Shown here one piece after another: positions 25,010 through 32,780 of a DNA stretch of 64,000 bases; position 1 is the stretch's first letter; each line of letters opens with the position of its first letter. This stretch comes from Stygiobacter sp. RIFOXYC2_FULL_38_25. Lineage in GTDB: Bacteria > Bacteroidota > Ignavibacteria > Ignavibacteriales > Melioribacteraceae. The position numbers and the translations under genes were made by a program. The notes below the pieces were generated by a model. It was given only the letters and a program-made list of their open reading frames with translations. It made no database searches and had not been told where the DNA came from. Location of the stretch: contig MHAZ01000020.1 of the NCBI GenBank assembly GCA_001803165.1, forward strand, positions 24,065-88,064, read 5' to 3'.

Positions 25010-25131
25010 ATGTGAGTCTTCAGTCCCTTCTCCTTTTTTAAGGAGAAGGTGCCCGAAGGTCTGTCCGCCAATGGCGGGGCGGATGAGGTCAGACCTCACC
25101 CCAACCCCTCTCCTTATTAAGGAGAGGGGCT
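25010..25131. repeat. Dispersed palindromic repeat, copy 2 (DUF559 flank)
   Basis: Same order as the copy at 24405-24555: GTGAGTCTTCAGTCCCTTCT, a GGAGAAGG hairpin, mini-hairpin TCCGCCAATGGCGGGGCGGA (25064-25083), then the uninterrupted palindrome CCCCTCTCCTTA/TTAAGGAGAGGGG. It lies about 90 bp before the DUF559 start codon. Confidence 0.78.
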
Positions 25132-25136
25132 TCAAT

Positions 25137-25171
25137 AAAAAACCCCGCCGGTTAATAACCAACGGGGCTTT
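25137..25171 (-). terminator. Rho-independent terminator of the VPS10-like gene
   Basis: On the minus strand GCCCCGTTGGTTA pairs with TAACCGGCGGGG, with one mismatch, followed by a T-run. It lies 26 bp after the stop at 25197. Confidence 0.88.
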
Positions 25172-25196
25172 AATTCCTACTAATACTAAAACAATT

Positions 25197-28100
25197 TTAT
25201 TTTTTCAGTTCCGGCATTCTGCCCGGAGTCCAAGGAGCGTTTATTTTGTTCAAAGCATCACCCAAAGTTTTAATATCAACATCATTAATTCTCTTCAGCT
25301 GTTCAAGAACCGGCTGAATTTCTTCATACAATGTTTGATAAGCAACTTTTTCATTCTGAGTAACATTTGTTGTTGTTCTCATAGATGTATAAAGCATAGT
25401 TGAAATGCGTGAGTTAAATGTAACCGGAGATGGCGGAGTTTCTTCTGAGCTTGCGGCTTTGCCCGGCAGTCCGCGGAACGCGGTATTAATTTTATCAAGT
25501 TCGCGGCTAATTTCGTTTGCGCGGTTCAACAAACTAACTGCGCCTTGCGGAGTGTTGTTAATAGCTTGTTTCATCGCTTCAACTTTCTTAGCTAATTCTT
25601 CGGCTAAACGCTGAGCGCCTTGAGCTGTGCGCGCTAATTCAGCGGCTTTCTTTTGGAACGCAACTAAGTCCGCTCTGTTTGCTGCCGGAATTGACGTGTT
25701 GTTTAACGGAACAACATTAAATTCTGTTGCCGGTACAAGTTCTTTTTCTTGATTGTTAGCAACAAGAGAAATAGCGACTTTGTATTTGCCCGGCATTACC
25801 AAAGCTCCGCCGCCACCGCCGAATCTTCTTCCACCGCCGGCAGCAGCAACCGGCTCAAATTTTTCAACTGCAATTGGAGCTGTGCCTTCGTTTCTCAAAT
25901 CCCAGTTTAGTCTGCTTAATCCGCCGGAAGCAGCTTTGTTAATTTTCCTTACAACTTCTCCGGCTTCATTCGTAATTGTGAAGACTAGATATGGTGCAAT
26001 CTCTAAAGCTTCTTCGTGCAGTTCTTCAAGAGTTGGCTGTGGAACCGGCTTGTTATCTTTAGCGGCAGCTTTCTCTTTCTCTTTACGAATAGCTTTTAAT
26101 GTCTTTGGTGCCTCTTTCAAATAATAAGTGAATGTTGCGCCGAACTCTGGATTAGCTGCGCGGTAATAAGATGAACCGTAAGAACCGCCTCTTCCGCTAG
26201 GAACATACATCAACGCATCTTTGATCGGGAAGATGTGAGCATCTTTTTCGAAGAGTTCTTTTGTAACTGTACGGAGCGGCGAGTAATCATCTAAGATGTA
26301 GAAGCCGCGACCGAATGTAGCTACAACTAAATCTTTTTCTCTTTCTTGAATTGTAATATCCGGAACTTTTACTAACGGCATTCCGGCTTTTAACTGAATC
26401 CACTTATCGCCGCCATCAACAGAAAAATAAACGCCCCACTCGGTTCCAACAAAAAGCAGTTTCGGATTTTCCGGATCTTCCACAATTGTATTAACCGCGC
26501 CGTTCGCCGGAAGATTATTCGCGATTGATTTCCAAGTTAAGCCTTTATCAACGCTCTTAATTAAGTAAGGTTTGAAATCATCCCGTTTGTGATTGTTGAA
26601 TGAAGCATAGACAACATTTTCATCGTGGCGCGATGGGCAAACATCGCTAACGAGTGTGAATGTTGGAACGCCGGGAAACTCGGAAATTTTACGCCATGTT
26701 TTTTGATCTTCAGTTACTTGAATTAATCCGTCATCAGTTCCGGCATAGAGCAAATCTTTTTTCTTTTGTGATTCGGCAAGTGAAGTAATCAAACCAAATT
26801 GAGATGTGCTAACATCTTTAGCCACGGCATCGTAATTCCAATATTTGCCCATTACTTGGAATGTGTTGCGGTCGGTTTGAGTTGTTAAATCGCCGCTGAT
26901 CTCTTTCCATGAATCACCGCGGTCATCACTTCTGAAAACTCTTTCTGCCGCTGTGTAAAGAGTTGTATGGTTATGGTTACTTAAGATAAGCGGAGTATCC
27001 CAATACCATTTAAATGTTTTTTGTCCTTTAACCGGTTCGGGACGAATATCTGTCGCTTCGCCACTCTTTTTATCGTAACGAACCATTCCGCCATACTGAG
27101 ATTCTGCGTAAACAATGTTTGGATCGGTTGGATCAATCGCAGTCCAGAAACCATCTCCGCCATTGGTTACAATCCAATCATCATTAACAGCGCCGCTGGA
27201 ATAAATTGTTCTCGATGGTCCGCCGAAACTATTGTTGTCTTGCGTTCCGCCATAAACATTATAGAATGGAAAATCGTTATCAACATTTACACGGTAGAAT
27301 TGAGTCACCGGGAAGTTAGCTTTGAAGTTCCAAGTCTTACCGGAATCGAACGACTCATAAATTCCGCCATCGCCGCCAATCATTAAATGTTTTGTATCTG
27401 TAGGATCAATCCAAATTGCATGATCATCTACGTGGCGGCCATCGTTGCCAATTGCTTTCCAAGTTCTACCAGCATCAACAGTAACTTGAGAAACTGTTTC
27501 GGCAGAATAAATTTTATCTATATCAACCGGATCGCAGTAAATTTCATTGTAGTATTGACCTGAAGCAGTATAATCGCTCATCTTTTCCCACGAAGCGCCG
27601 CGGTTCATCGAACGGAAAAATCCACCACCCTCAACTGCTTCAACTATCAAATAAAGTACATCGGGATTAACTGGCGAGATAGCGATTCCCATTCCACCTT
27701 TATCGGAGCCGGGAAGTCCGCTCATAATTTTATCCCAGGTAGTGCCGGCATCTGTAGATTTATAAACTGCCGATTCGGGTCCGCCGCCAATCTTTGTAAA
27801 GATGTGTCTGCGTCTTTGTTCTGAAGTAGCATAGAGAACATTAGAATCGCGCGGGTCCATTACAACATTATTTACACCGGTGTTCTCGCTGATGTTAAGA
27901 ACTTTGTTCCAAGTTTTTCCGCCGTCAATAGTTTTATATAAACCACGTTCGCCGCCAGGTCCCCAAACAGAACCTTCCGCAGCAACATAAACTACATTTG
28001 GATTTTTCGGATCAACAACAATAGCACCAATCTGGCGCGAGTCTTTTAAGCCTTTGAAAGTCCAGCTTTGTCCGCCATCGGTAGATTTGTAAACGCCGCA

Positions 28101-28490
28101 TCCGTAACCAAGCGCACGCTGATGATTATTTTCTCCAGTACCAAGCCAAACAACATTAGGATTAGTCGGATCGAGAACAACAACTCCCATTGAGTAAGAT
28201 TGAACTGTATCTGCAAGCGCTTGCCATGTAGTTCCGTTGTTTGTAGTTTTCCAAAGTCCGCCGCTAGCAACAGCAACGTAATATTCGCTATGGTTTTTAG
28301 GATTTACTGCAAAGTCGGCTATGCGTCCGCTTGCAAACGCGGGACCAATACTGCGGAATTTTAATCCGCTGAAAGTGCTACTGACAAGTTTGTCTTTCTC
28401 TTTCTTTTCTGATTTTGCGTCATCCTTTTTTTGTGCCGGAAGAAATTGCGCACAGGTTATTAAAAGAAGAAGTAAAAGCTTAAGCTTCAT
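25197..28490 (-). CDS. Secreted VPS10/BNR-repeat (sortilin-like) propeller protein
   Basis: 1097 residues, with signal peptide MKLKLLLLLLITCAQFLPAQ. A series of BNR/Asp-box blades covers about residues 30-780 (SDGGQSW, TDAGTTWD, VDGGDKW and similar, one per blade). A C-terminal region (about 830-1090) with a Gly-rich strand GGGRRFGGGGGALVMPGKYK and long helices follows, ending in a coiled segment. Such proteins are common in Bacteroidota and often annotated as glycosyl hydrolases, but no catalytic residues can be named; a binding or scaffold role is as likely. GGAGCG precedes the ATG. Confidence 0.9.
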   Translation of the reverse strand: MKLKLLLLLLITCAQFLPAQKKDDAKSEKKEKDKLVSSTFSGLKFRSIGPAFASGRIADFAVNPKNHSEYYVAVASGGLWKTTNNGTTWQALADTVQSYSMGVVVLDPTNPNVVWLGTGENNHQRALGYGCGVYKSTDGGQSWTFKGLKDSRQIGAIVVDPKNPNVVYVAAEGSVWGPGGERGLYKTIDGGKTWNKVLNISENTGVNNVVMDPRDSNVLYATSEQRRRHIFTKIGGGPESAVYKSTDAGTTWDKIMSGLPGSDKGGMGIAISPVNPDVLYLIVEAVEGGGFFRSMNRGASWEKMSDYTASGQYYNEIYCDPVDIDKIYSAETVSQVTVDAGRTWKAIGNDGRHVDDHAIWIDPTDTKHLMIGGDGGIYESFDSGKTWNFKANFPVTQFYRVNVDNDFPFYNVYGGTQDNNSFGGPSRTIYSSGAVNDDWIVTNGGDGFWTAIDPTDPNIVYAESQYGGMVRYDKKSGEATDIRPEPVKGQKTFKWYWDTPLILSNHNHTTLYTAAERVFRSDDRGDSWKEISGDLTTQTDRNTFQVMGKYWNYDAVAKDVSTSQFGLITSLAESQKKKDLLYAGTDDGLIQVTEDQKTWRKISEFPGVPTFTLVSDVCPSRHDENVVYASFNNHKRDDFKPYLIKSVDKGLTWKSIANNLPANGAVNTIVEDPENPKLLFVGTEWGVYFSVDGGDKWIQLKAGMPLVKVPDITIQEREKDLVVATFGRGFYILDDYSPLRTVTKELFEKDAHIFPIKDALMYVPSGRGGSYGSSYYRAANPEFGATFTYYLKEAPKTLKAIRKEKEKAAAKDNKPVPQPTLEELHEEALEIAPYLVFTITNEAGEVVRKINKAASGGLSRLNWDLRNEGTAPIAVEKFEPVAAAGGGRRFGGGGGALVMPGKYKVAISLVANNQEKELVPATEFNVVPLNNTSIPAANRADLVAFQKKAAELARTAQGAQRLAEELAKKVEAMKQAINNTPQGAVSLLNRANEISRELDKINTAFRGLPGKAASSEETPPSPVTFNSRISTMLYTSMRTTTNVTQNEKVAYQTLYEEIQPVLEQLKRINDVDIKTLGDALNKINAPWTPGRMPELKK

Positions 28491-28590
28491 GTTCGCTCCA
28501 ATTGATTTGAATTAATTGTTACATTAGTGGTAAGTTTTTGGGAAGAGTTTTTGAGTTTTTTGTTAAACAACATCGTCTTTCGATAGAGTT

Positions 28591-30135
28591 ATGACGAAAC
28601 CTATAAAAAAAATCATTCTATTTCTAATACTAATTATTGCTTTGCCAATTCTTTTCTTTTTGTTCAAAGAAGCTTCCAATTTGAATGAAACAGAGAAAAT
28701 GATTGAATCCATTTACCAAAAGCAGTTGGATGCAGTTCTATTCTCGGTAAACCAGTATTCGGAAGACCTTGCAAGAAATTGGATGAACCGGATTGAAGCT
28801 TATGATAATGGAAGAAATTCCTTATTTATTTCAGACGAAAATATATTCAAGGAGATGCTGAGCGAAAATCCTTCTATCAAATACATTTTTGCTTCGGATA
28901 CTTCTTTTAGCTTCAATGCCATTTTCAGAACAAGCGGAGAAACCCTAAATGATCCTTATCTTAAAAAATTGCTTGTAAAACAAAACAAGCTGGTTAAACG
29001 TCTATTTACATATCAGTCGGCAAACTTTAATAAAATTGAGCCGCTTCCGGCACCGGATGAAACAGCTCTTCAATATTTGATTTCAATTTCGAAGAGCAAA
29101 CTTGTTTATGGAATCGCGATTGATAAAGCTGAGTTTGTAAACAAAGAACTTTCGGCTAAGTTCATAAGTATTTCGCAAAGTGAGTTCTCCTTTGCAGTAT
29201 TTGATACAACGACAAGCAAACAGATTTTAACGATTGATTATTCGGAAGGACAAAAATTTCAGCGTACAAGAAATTTATGGATGATTCCAGATTACAAAAT
29301 GGGAATTGCGCTTCAAGGAAAAACCATAGATCAGCTTGTAAGCGAGCGCAATAAATCCAATGTGATATTATTAGTCGTTCTTGCGATTATTATGATAGCA
29401 GCAGCTTGGTTTGGTTTCAAAAGTATTAAAAAAGAAATTGAACTGGCACAAATAAAAAATGATTTCGTTTCTAATGTTTCGCATGAACTAAGAACTCCGC
29501 TCGCGCTGATTAATATGTTTGCCGAGACACTTTCTCTCGGACGTGTGAAGACTGAAGAAAAGAAAGTTGAGTATTACGGAATCATTCAGCAGGAAACCGA
29601 GCGGCTTTCAAAAATTGTAAACAAGATTCTCAACTTTGCAAAAATTGAAGCCGGCAAATGGAAATATAACTTTGCGGAGATAGAATTAAATCAGATTGTT
29701 GCCAAGGTCTTTGAGGTTTATAAGTTTCATCTAACCAGCAATGGTTTTGAGTTTGCATTGAATGTGGAAGAAAGAGAAATGAAAATTCTTGCCGATGCCG
29801 AAGCTATTTCGGAAGCTGTTATAAATCTTTTGGATAATGCCTTAAAGTATAGCGGCTACAACAAAAAAGTTGTAATCAAAACCGGTACGGAAGGGAAGAA
29901 AGCTTTTGTAGAAGTTGAAGATTACGGAGTTGGAATTTCTCAAGAAGATCAGAAGAGAATTTTTGAAAAATTCTTCCGTGTTTCTACTAAAGAAGTACAC
30001 AACGCAAAAGGTACCGGTTTAGGATTGACCTTAGTTAAACACATTGTTGACGCAAACCATGGTGAAATATCTTTGAAAAGTGAACTCGGAAAAGGAAGTT
30101 GTTTCCGGCTGACTTTTCCTTTGTTAGAAAGTTAG
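28591..30135 (+). CDS. PhoR-like sensor histidine kinase
   Basis: 514 residues. Two membrane segments (about 8-26 and 258-276) enclose a periplasmic sensor domain of about 230 residues with no recognised fold. The HisKA domain has His298 in NVSHELRTPL, and the HATPase has N-box NALKYSG, G1 DYGVGI and G2 KGTGLGL. There is no HAMP domain visible between the second segment and HisKA. The partner regulator gene begins 10 bp downstream. The signal is unknown; two downstream genes carry probable operators of the partner. Confidence 0.94.
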   Translation: MTKPIKKIILFLILIIALPILFFLFKEASNLNETEKMIESIYQKQLDAVLFSVNQYSEDLARNWMNRIEAYDNGRNSLFISDENIFKEMLSENPSIKYIFASDTSFSFNAIFRTSGETLNDPYLKKLLVKQNKLVKRLFTYQSANFNKIEPLPAPDETALQYLISISKSKLVYGIAIDKAEFVNKELSAKFISISQSEFSFAVFDTTTSKQILTIDYSEGQKFQRTRNLWMIPDYKMGIALQGKTIDQLVSERNKSNVILLVVLAIIMIAAAWFGFKSIKKEIELAQIKNDFVSNVSHELRTPLALINMFAETLSLGRVKTEEKKVEYYGIIQQETERLSKIVNKILNFAKIEAGKWKYNFAEIELNQIVAKVFEVYKFHLTSNGFEFALNVEEREMKILADAEAISEAVINLLDNALKYSGYNKKVVIKTGTEGKKAFVEVEDYGVGISQEDQKRIFEKFFRVSTKEVHNAKGTGLGLTLVKHIVDANHGEISLKSELGKGSCFRLTFPLLES

Positions 30136-30144
30136 GAGCCACAC

Positions 30145-30822
30145 ATGCAAAAGATTCTAATAGTTGAAGACGAACCGAACATGAGAATGGGATTAAAAGA
30201 TAATCTCGAGTTTGAAGGCTACACTGTTGAAACCGCAACAGATGGCGAAGCCGGGCTTTCTCTGATTATGACTAACACATTCGATTTGGTAATTCTTGAT
30301 GTAATGATGCCAAAGATTTCCGGATTTGATGTTTGCAAGCGTGTGCGCGAGAAAGGAATTAAAACGCCAATCATTTTACTTACTGCTAAAGGTGAAGAGA
30401 TAGATAAAATTGTAGGACTTGAACTTGGCGCTGATGATTACATTACAAAACCATTCAGCTTGCGCGAACTGCTTGCCCGCATAAAAGCAATATTGCGCAG
30501 AGTTGAAATCCCAACAACTCAAATTCCGGTAGTTCATATCGGAAAACTTGAGACAAACTTTTCTACTTATAATGCTTATGAAGAAGGAACAAACGTTCCG
30601 ATGTCTCACAAGGAGTTTGAGCTTCTTAGATATTTATATGAAAGAAGAAATCAAACTGTTAGCAGAGATGACATTCTTAAAAATGTTTGGCAGCAAGAAG
30701 CTACTACAACACGAACGATAGATAATTTTGTTGTTAAGCTTCGTCAGAAAATAGAAGTCAATCCTAACGAGCCAAAGATTATAATAACCGTACATGGAAT
30801 TGGTTACAAACTAATTCAGTAA
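30145..30822 (+). CDS. OmpR/PhoB-family response regulator
   Basis: 225 residues. The receiver domain (1-120) has phospho-acceptor Asp52 in VILDVMMPK, Thr in LLTAKG and Lys in YITKPF. The winged-helix output domain (about 130-225) has EFELLRYLYERRNQTVSRDD and TIDNFVVKLRQKI. It is co-transcribed with the kinase gene (10-bp gap). Direct-repeat arrays of the kind this class binds occur at 30868-30904 and 31406-31442, just downstream of the gene. Confidence 0.95.
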   Translation: MQKILIVEDEPNMRMGLKDNLEFEGYTVETATDGEAGLSLIMTNTFDLVILDVMMPKISGFDVCKRVREKGIKTPIILLTAKGEEIDKIVGLELGADDYITKPFSLRELLARIKAILRRVEIPTTQIPVVHIGKLETNFSTYNAYEEGTNVPMSHKEFELLRYLYERRNQTVSRDDILKNVWQQEATTTRTIDNFVVKLRQKIEVNPNEPKIIITVHGIGYKLIQ

Positions 30823-30867
30823 TTACATTCTACAAGATTCTAATTAGTCCTTCGTTGTAATTCTCAG

Positions 30868-30904
30868 TTACAACTTTTTACAATTGCTTACTCACGCATG
30901 ACAA
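30868..30904 (+). promoter_or_regulatory. Four-half-site PhoB-like operator, copy 1
   Basis: Half-sites TTACAA (30868), TTACAA (30878), TTACTC (30888) and TGACAA (30899) are spaced 10, 10 and 11 bp apart, one per helical turn. The array is 67 bp before the HEAT-repeat gene. Copy 2 at 31406 has the same spacing and near-identical half-sites. The PhoB-type regulator encoded 46 bp upstream is the likely ligand. Confidence 0.6.
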
Positions 30905-30970
30905 CTTCCCACACACACCGTTAGTCTTAATATGTGAAGATCAAAAAAATAATTACAACGGAGGTGTGAG

Positions 30971-31402
30971 ATGAGAGCAGCTAACATTACAATGCAGTTA
31001 ACCAAAACTTTAGTTTTCACATTGGTTTTAGTTTTATTAACCGGCAACATAAGCAATGGACAAACGGCAAGCGCAGAATTAAAAAAACACAAAAGGATGA
31101 TTGAGAATTTAATAATCGGCATTCAATCGCCTAATGAAGGTGTAAAGAGAGAATGTATTTACTACGCCGGCAAATATGAATTTACAGAAACAGTAGATGT
31201 TCTAATTGATGTTTTGAAAAACGAAAAAAACCCTAAGAACAGAGCATTAATTGCATTGGCGCTTTATAGAATAGGCGACGAAAAGGGAATTCAAGCGGTT
31301 TACGATGCCGCGTCAACTGAATCTGACGCAAAAGTAAAACGTACTTATAGCGCCATTGTTGCCGAATACAAAGCCGCAAAAGCTATAGCTGCAAATGAAT
31401 AG
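30971..31402 (+). CDS. Secreted HEAT-repeat protein
   Basis: 143 residues with a signal peptide (about 1-32, ending ISNGQTASA) and then about two to three HEAT-like repeats (VKRECIYYAGKYEFTETVDV, NPKNRALIALALYRIGDEKG, DAKVKRTYSAIVAEYKAAK). Such short exported HEAT proteins act as protein-binding scaffolds. A strong GGAGGTG precedes the ATG. Its promoter region carries a four-half-site operator, so it is a predicted target of the adjacent two-component system. Confidence 0.88.
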   Translation: MRAANITMQLTKTLVFTLVLVLLTGNISNGQTASAELKKHKRMIENLIIGIQSPNEGVKRECIYYAGKYEFTETVDVLIDVLKNEKNPKNRALIALALYRIGDEKGIQAVYDAASTESDAKVKRTYSAIVAEYKAAKAIAANE

Positions 31403-31405
31403 TCG

Positions 31406-31442
31406 TGACAATTTTTTACAATTACTTACTTACTTGTGGCAA
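31406..31442 (+). promoter_or_regulatory. Four-half-site PhoB-like operator, copy 2
   Basis: Half-sites TGACAA (31406), TTACAA (31416), TTACTT (31426) and TGGCAA (31437) keep the 10-10-11 spacing of copy 1. A TTATAT (31445-31450) right after it could be the -10. This layout makes the ATG at 31495, not the earlier GTG or ATG, the probable start of the next gene. Confidence 0.6.
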
Positions 31443-31494
31443 TCGTTATATGAGAGAATTTTATTTTGCACTTAAAAATGGTAAGACTGAGTCT

Positions 31495-32544
31495 ATGCTT
31501 TCAAAATACATATTAGTGATTGTTTTGGCGTTGCTCAACGCTGAATATAAAGCCCAAGATTGGCAGCGGCTTGTTAGCTTGAAGGGCTTTTGGAAGTTTT
31601 CGATTGGCGATGATATGAACCGAGCCAAACCTAACTATGATGATAAAGATTGGGAAACAATTACTGCCCCATCTTCCTGGGAGAATGAGGGATTCAATGG
31701 TTATGATGGACATGCTTGGTACAGAAAAACTTTTGTTGCTTCCGGTGATTTGAAAAATCACACAGTTACACTTCGCTTAGGCAGAATAGATGATGTTGAT
31801 GAAGTTTACTTAAACGGATATTTAATTGGTGCTACCGGAACATTTCCGCCGGAGTATAACACAGCTTACTTTGCTTGGAGAGAATATCATGTGCCGCAGA
31901 AGTATCTAAACATTGGCGGCGAAAATGTGATTGCAATAAGAGTTTATGATTCTCAATTGGAAGGCGGATTAATTGAAGGTGACCTTGGTTTGTATGAAAA
32001 GAAAGGAGCGATGCGGCTTGATCTTGATCTTGCCGGGCAATGGAGTTTTGAAAAAGGTGATGATAAGGATTGGAAAGAGAAAAATTATGATGATAAAATG
32101 TGGGATAAGATTTTTGTTCCGGCACATTGGGAGCGGCAGATTGGAGATGATTATGACGGTTTTGCTTGGTACAGATTATCATTCACTGTTCCTCAATCAT
32201 TCAAAGGAAAAAAGCTTGTGTTGGTTCTTGGCAAAATAGATGATATAGATGAAGCTTACTTAAATGGAAAACAAATCGGTTCTACGGGAAACATGAAAGG
32301 TGATCCTATTCGCTACGATACACGAAGTGAATATAAACTTACGAGAGGATATTTTATTCCCGATGATCTGCTTGAATATGGAAAAGAAAATGTTGTTGCG
32401 GTTCGTGTTTATGATGGTTTTAGAGATGGCGGTATTTATGAGGGACCGATTGGATTGATTGAACAAAGCAAGTACACAAAATATTGGCGCAATTATAAAC
32501 CGCCTAAACAGAAGAAAGATATCTGGGAATTGATCTTCCAGTAA
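31495..32544 (+). CDS. Secreted protein with two GH2-type sugar-binding jelly rolls
   Basis: 349 residues from the ATG at 31495, chosen because the signal peptide MLSKYILVIVLALLNAEYKA begins there and the operator array lies upstream. The mature part is a tandem duplication of a beta-sandwich like the N-terminal domain of GH2 beta-galactosidases. Each half has a W-x-F-x-GDD start, YDDKxW, an AWYRKTF or AWYRLSF block, and DDVDEVYLNG or DDIDEAYLNG. There is no catalytic TIM barrel, so it is a carbohydrate-binding protein rather than an enzyme. It is a likely target of the neighbouring PhoB-like regulator. Confidence 0.82.
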   Translation: MLSKYILVIVLALLNAEYKAQDWQRLVSLKGFWKFSIGDDMNRAKPNYDDKDWETITAPSSWENEGFNGYDGHAWYRKTFVASGDLKNHTVTLRLGRIDDVDEVYLNGYLIGATGTFPPEYNTAYFAWREYHVPQKYLNIGGENVIAIRVYDSQLEGGLIEGDLGLYEKKGAMRLDLDLAGQWSFEKGDDKDWKEKNYDDKMWDKIFVPAHWERQIGDDYDGFAWYRLSFTVPQSFKGKKLVLVLGKIDDIDEAYLNGKQIGSTGNMKGDPIRYDTRSEYKLTRGYFIPDDLLEYGKENVVAVRVYDGFRDGGIYEGPIGLIEQSKYTKYWRNYKPPKQKKDIWELIFQ

Positions 32545-32640
32545 AAAATTTGTGCCTCCTATAGAATTGCGATCCTTGTGGTCGCTTTTCTATTTATATA
32601 AACTCCCATCTTCATACTCCAAATAATTAGATGATGTAAA

Positions 32641-32775
32641 AAAAAGACGCCTAAAAGCGCGATGTCGTCATGTTTAGCTTTAGGCTAAAAGCCCCTCTTT
32701 ATTTTTATTTGTGTTAACCCCACGCTTAAGCGTGGGGTTAACAACAACCATGTCTCAACTGGACTTTAGTCCCAA
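32641..32775. repeat. Cluster of hairpin repeats in the spacer
   Basis: Three units: TTTAGC/GCTAAA; a perfect 30-bp palindrome at 32713-32742 whose arms read GTTAACCCCACGCTT and its complement; and GGACTTTAGTCC. Each is a type of palindrome dispersed in such genomes. No coding content. They lie between two convergent genes and may act as a terminator for both. Confidence 0.7.
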
Positions 32776-32780
32776 AAAGT

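Noticed and set aside
19379..25131. Calling the block a proven integron
   Set aside because: No integrase is visible and no site has both conserved ends of attC; kept only as a hypothesis.
24405..25131. CRISPR array
   Set aside because: Only two repeat copies with a gene between them, not regularly spaced.
25197..28490. Annotation as glycosyl hydrolase
   Set aside because: Only BNR/VPS10 blades are seen; no catalytic residues of a hydrolase family can be pointed to.
31405..31494. GTG start of the double jelly-roll gene
   Set aside because: It would place the operator array inside the coding region and the signal peptide 30 residues from the N-terminus.
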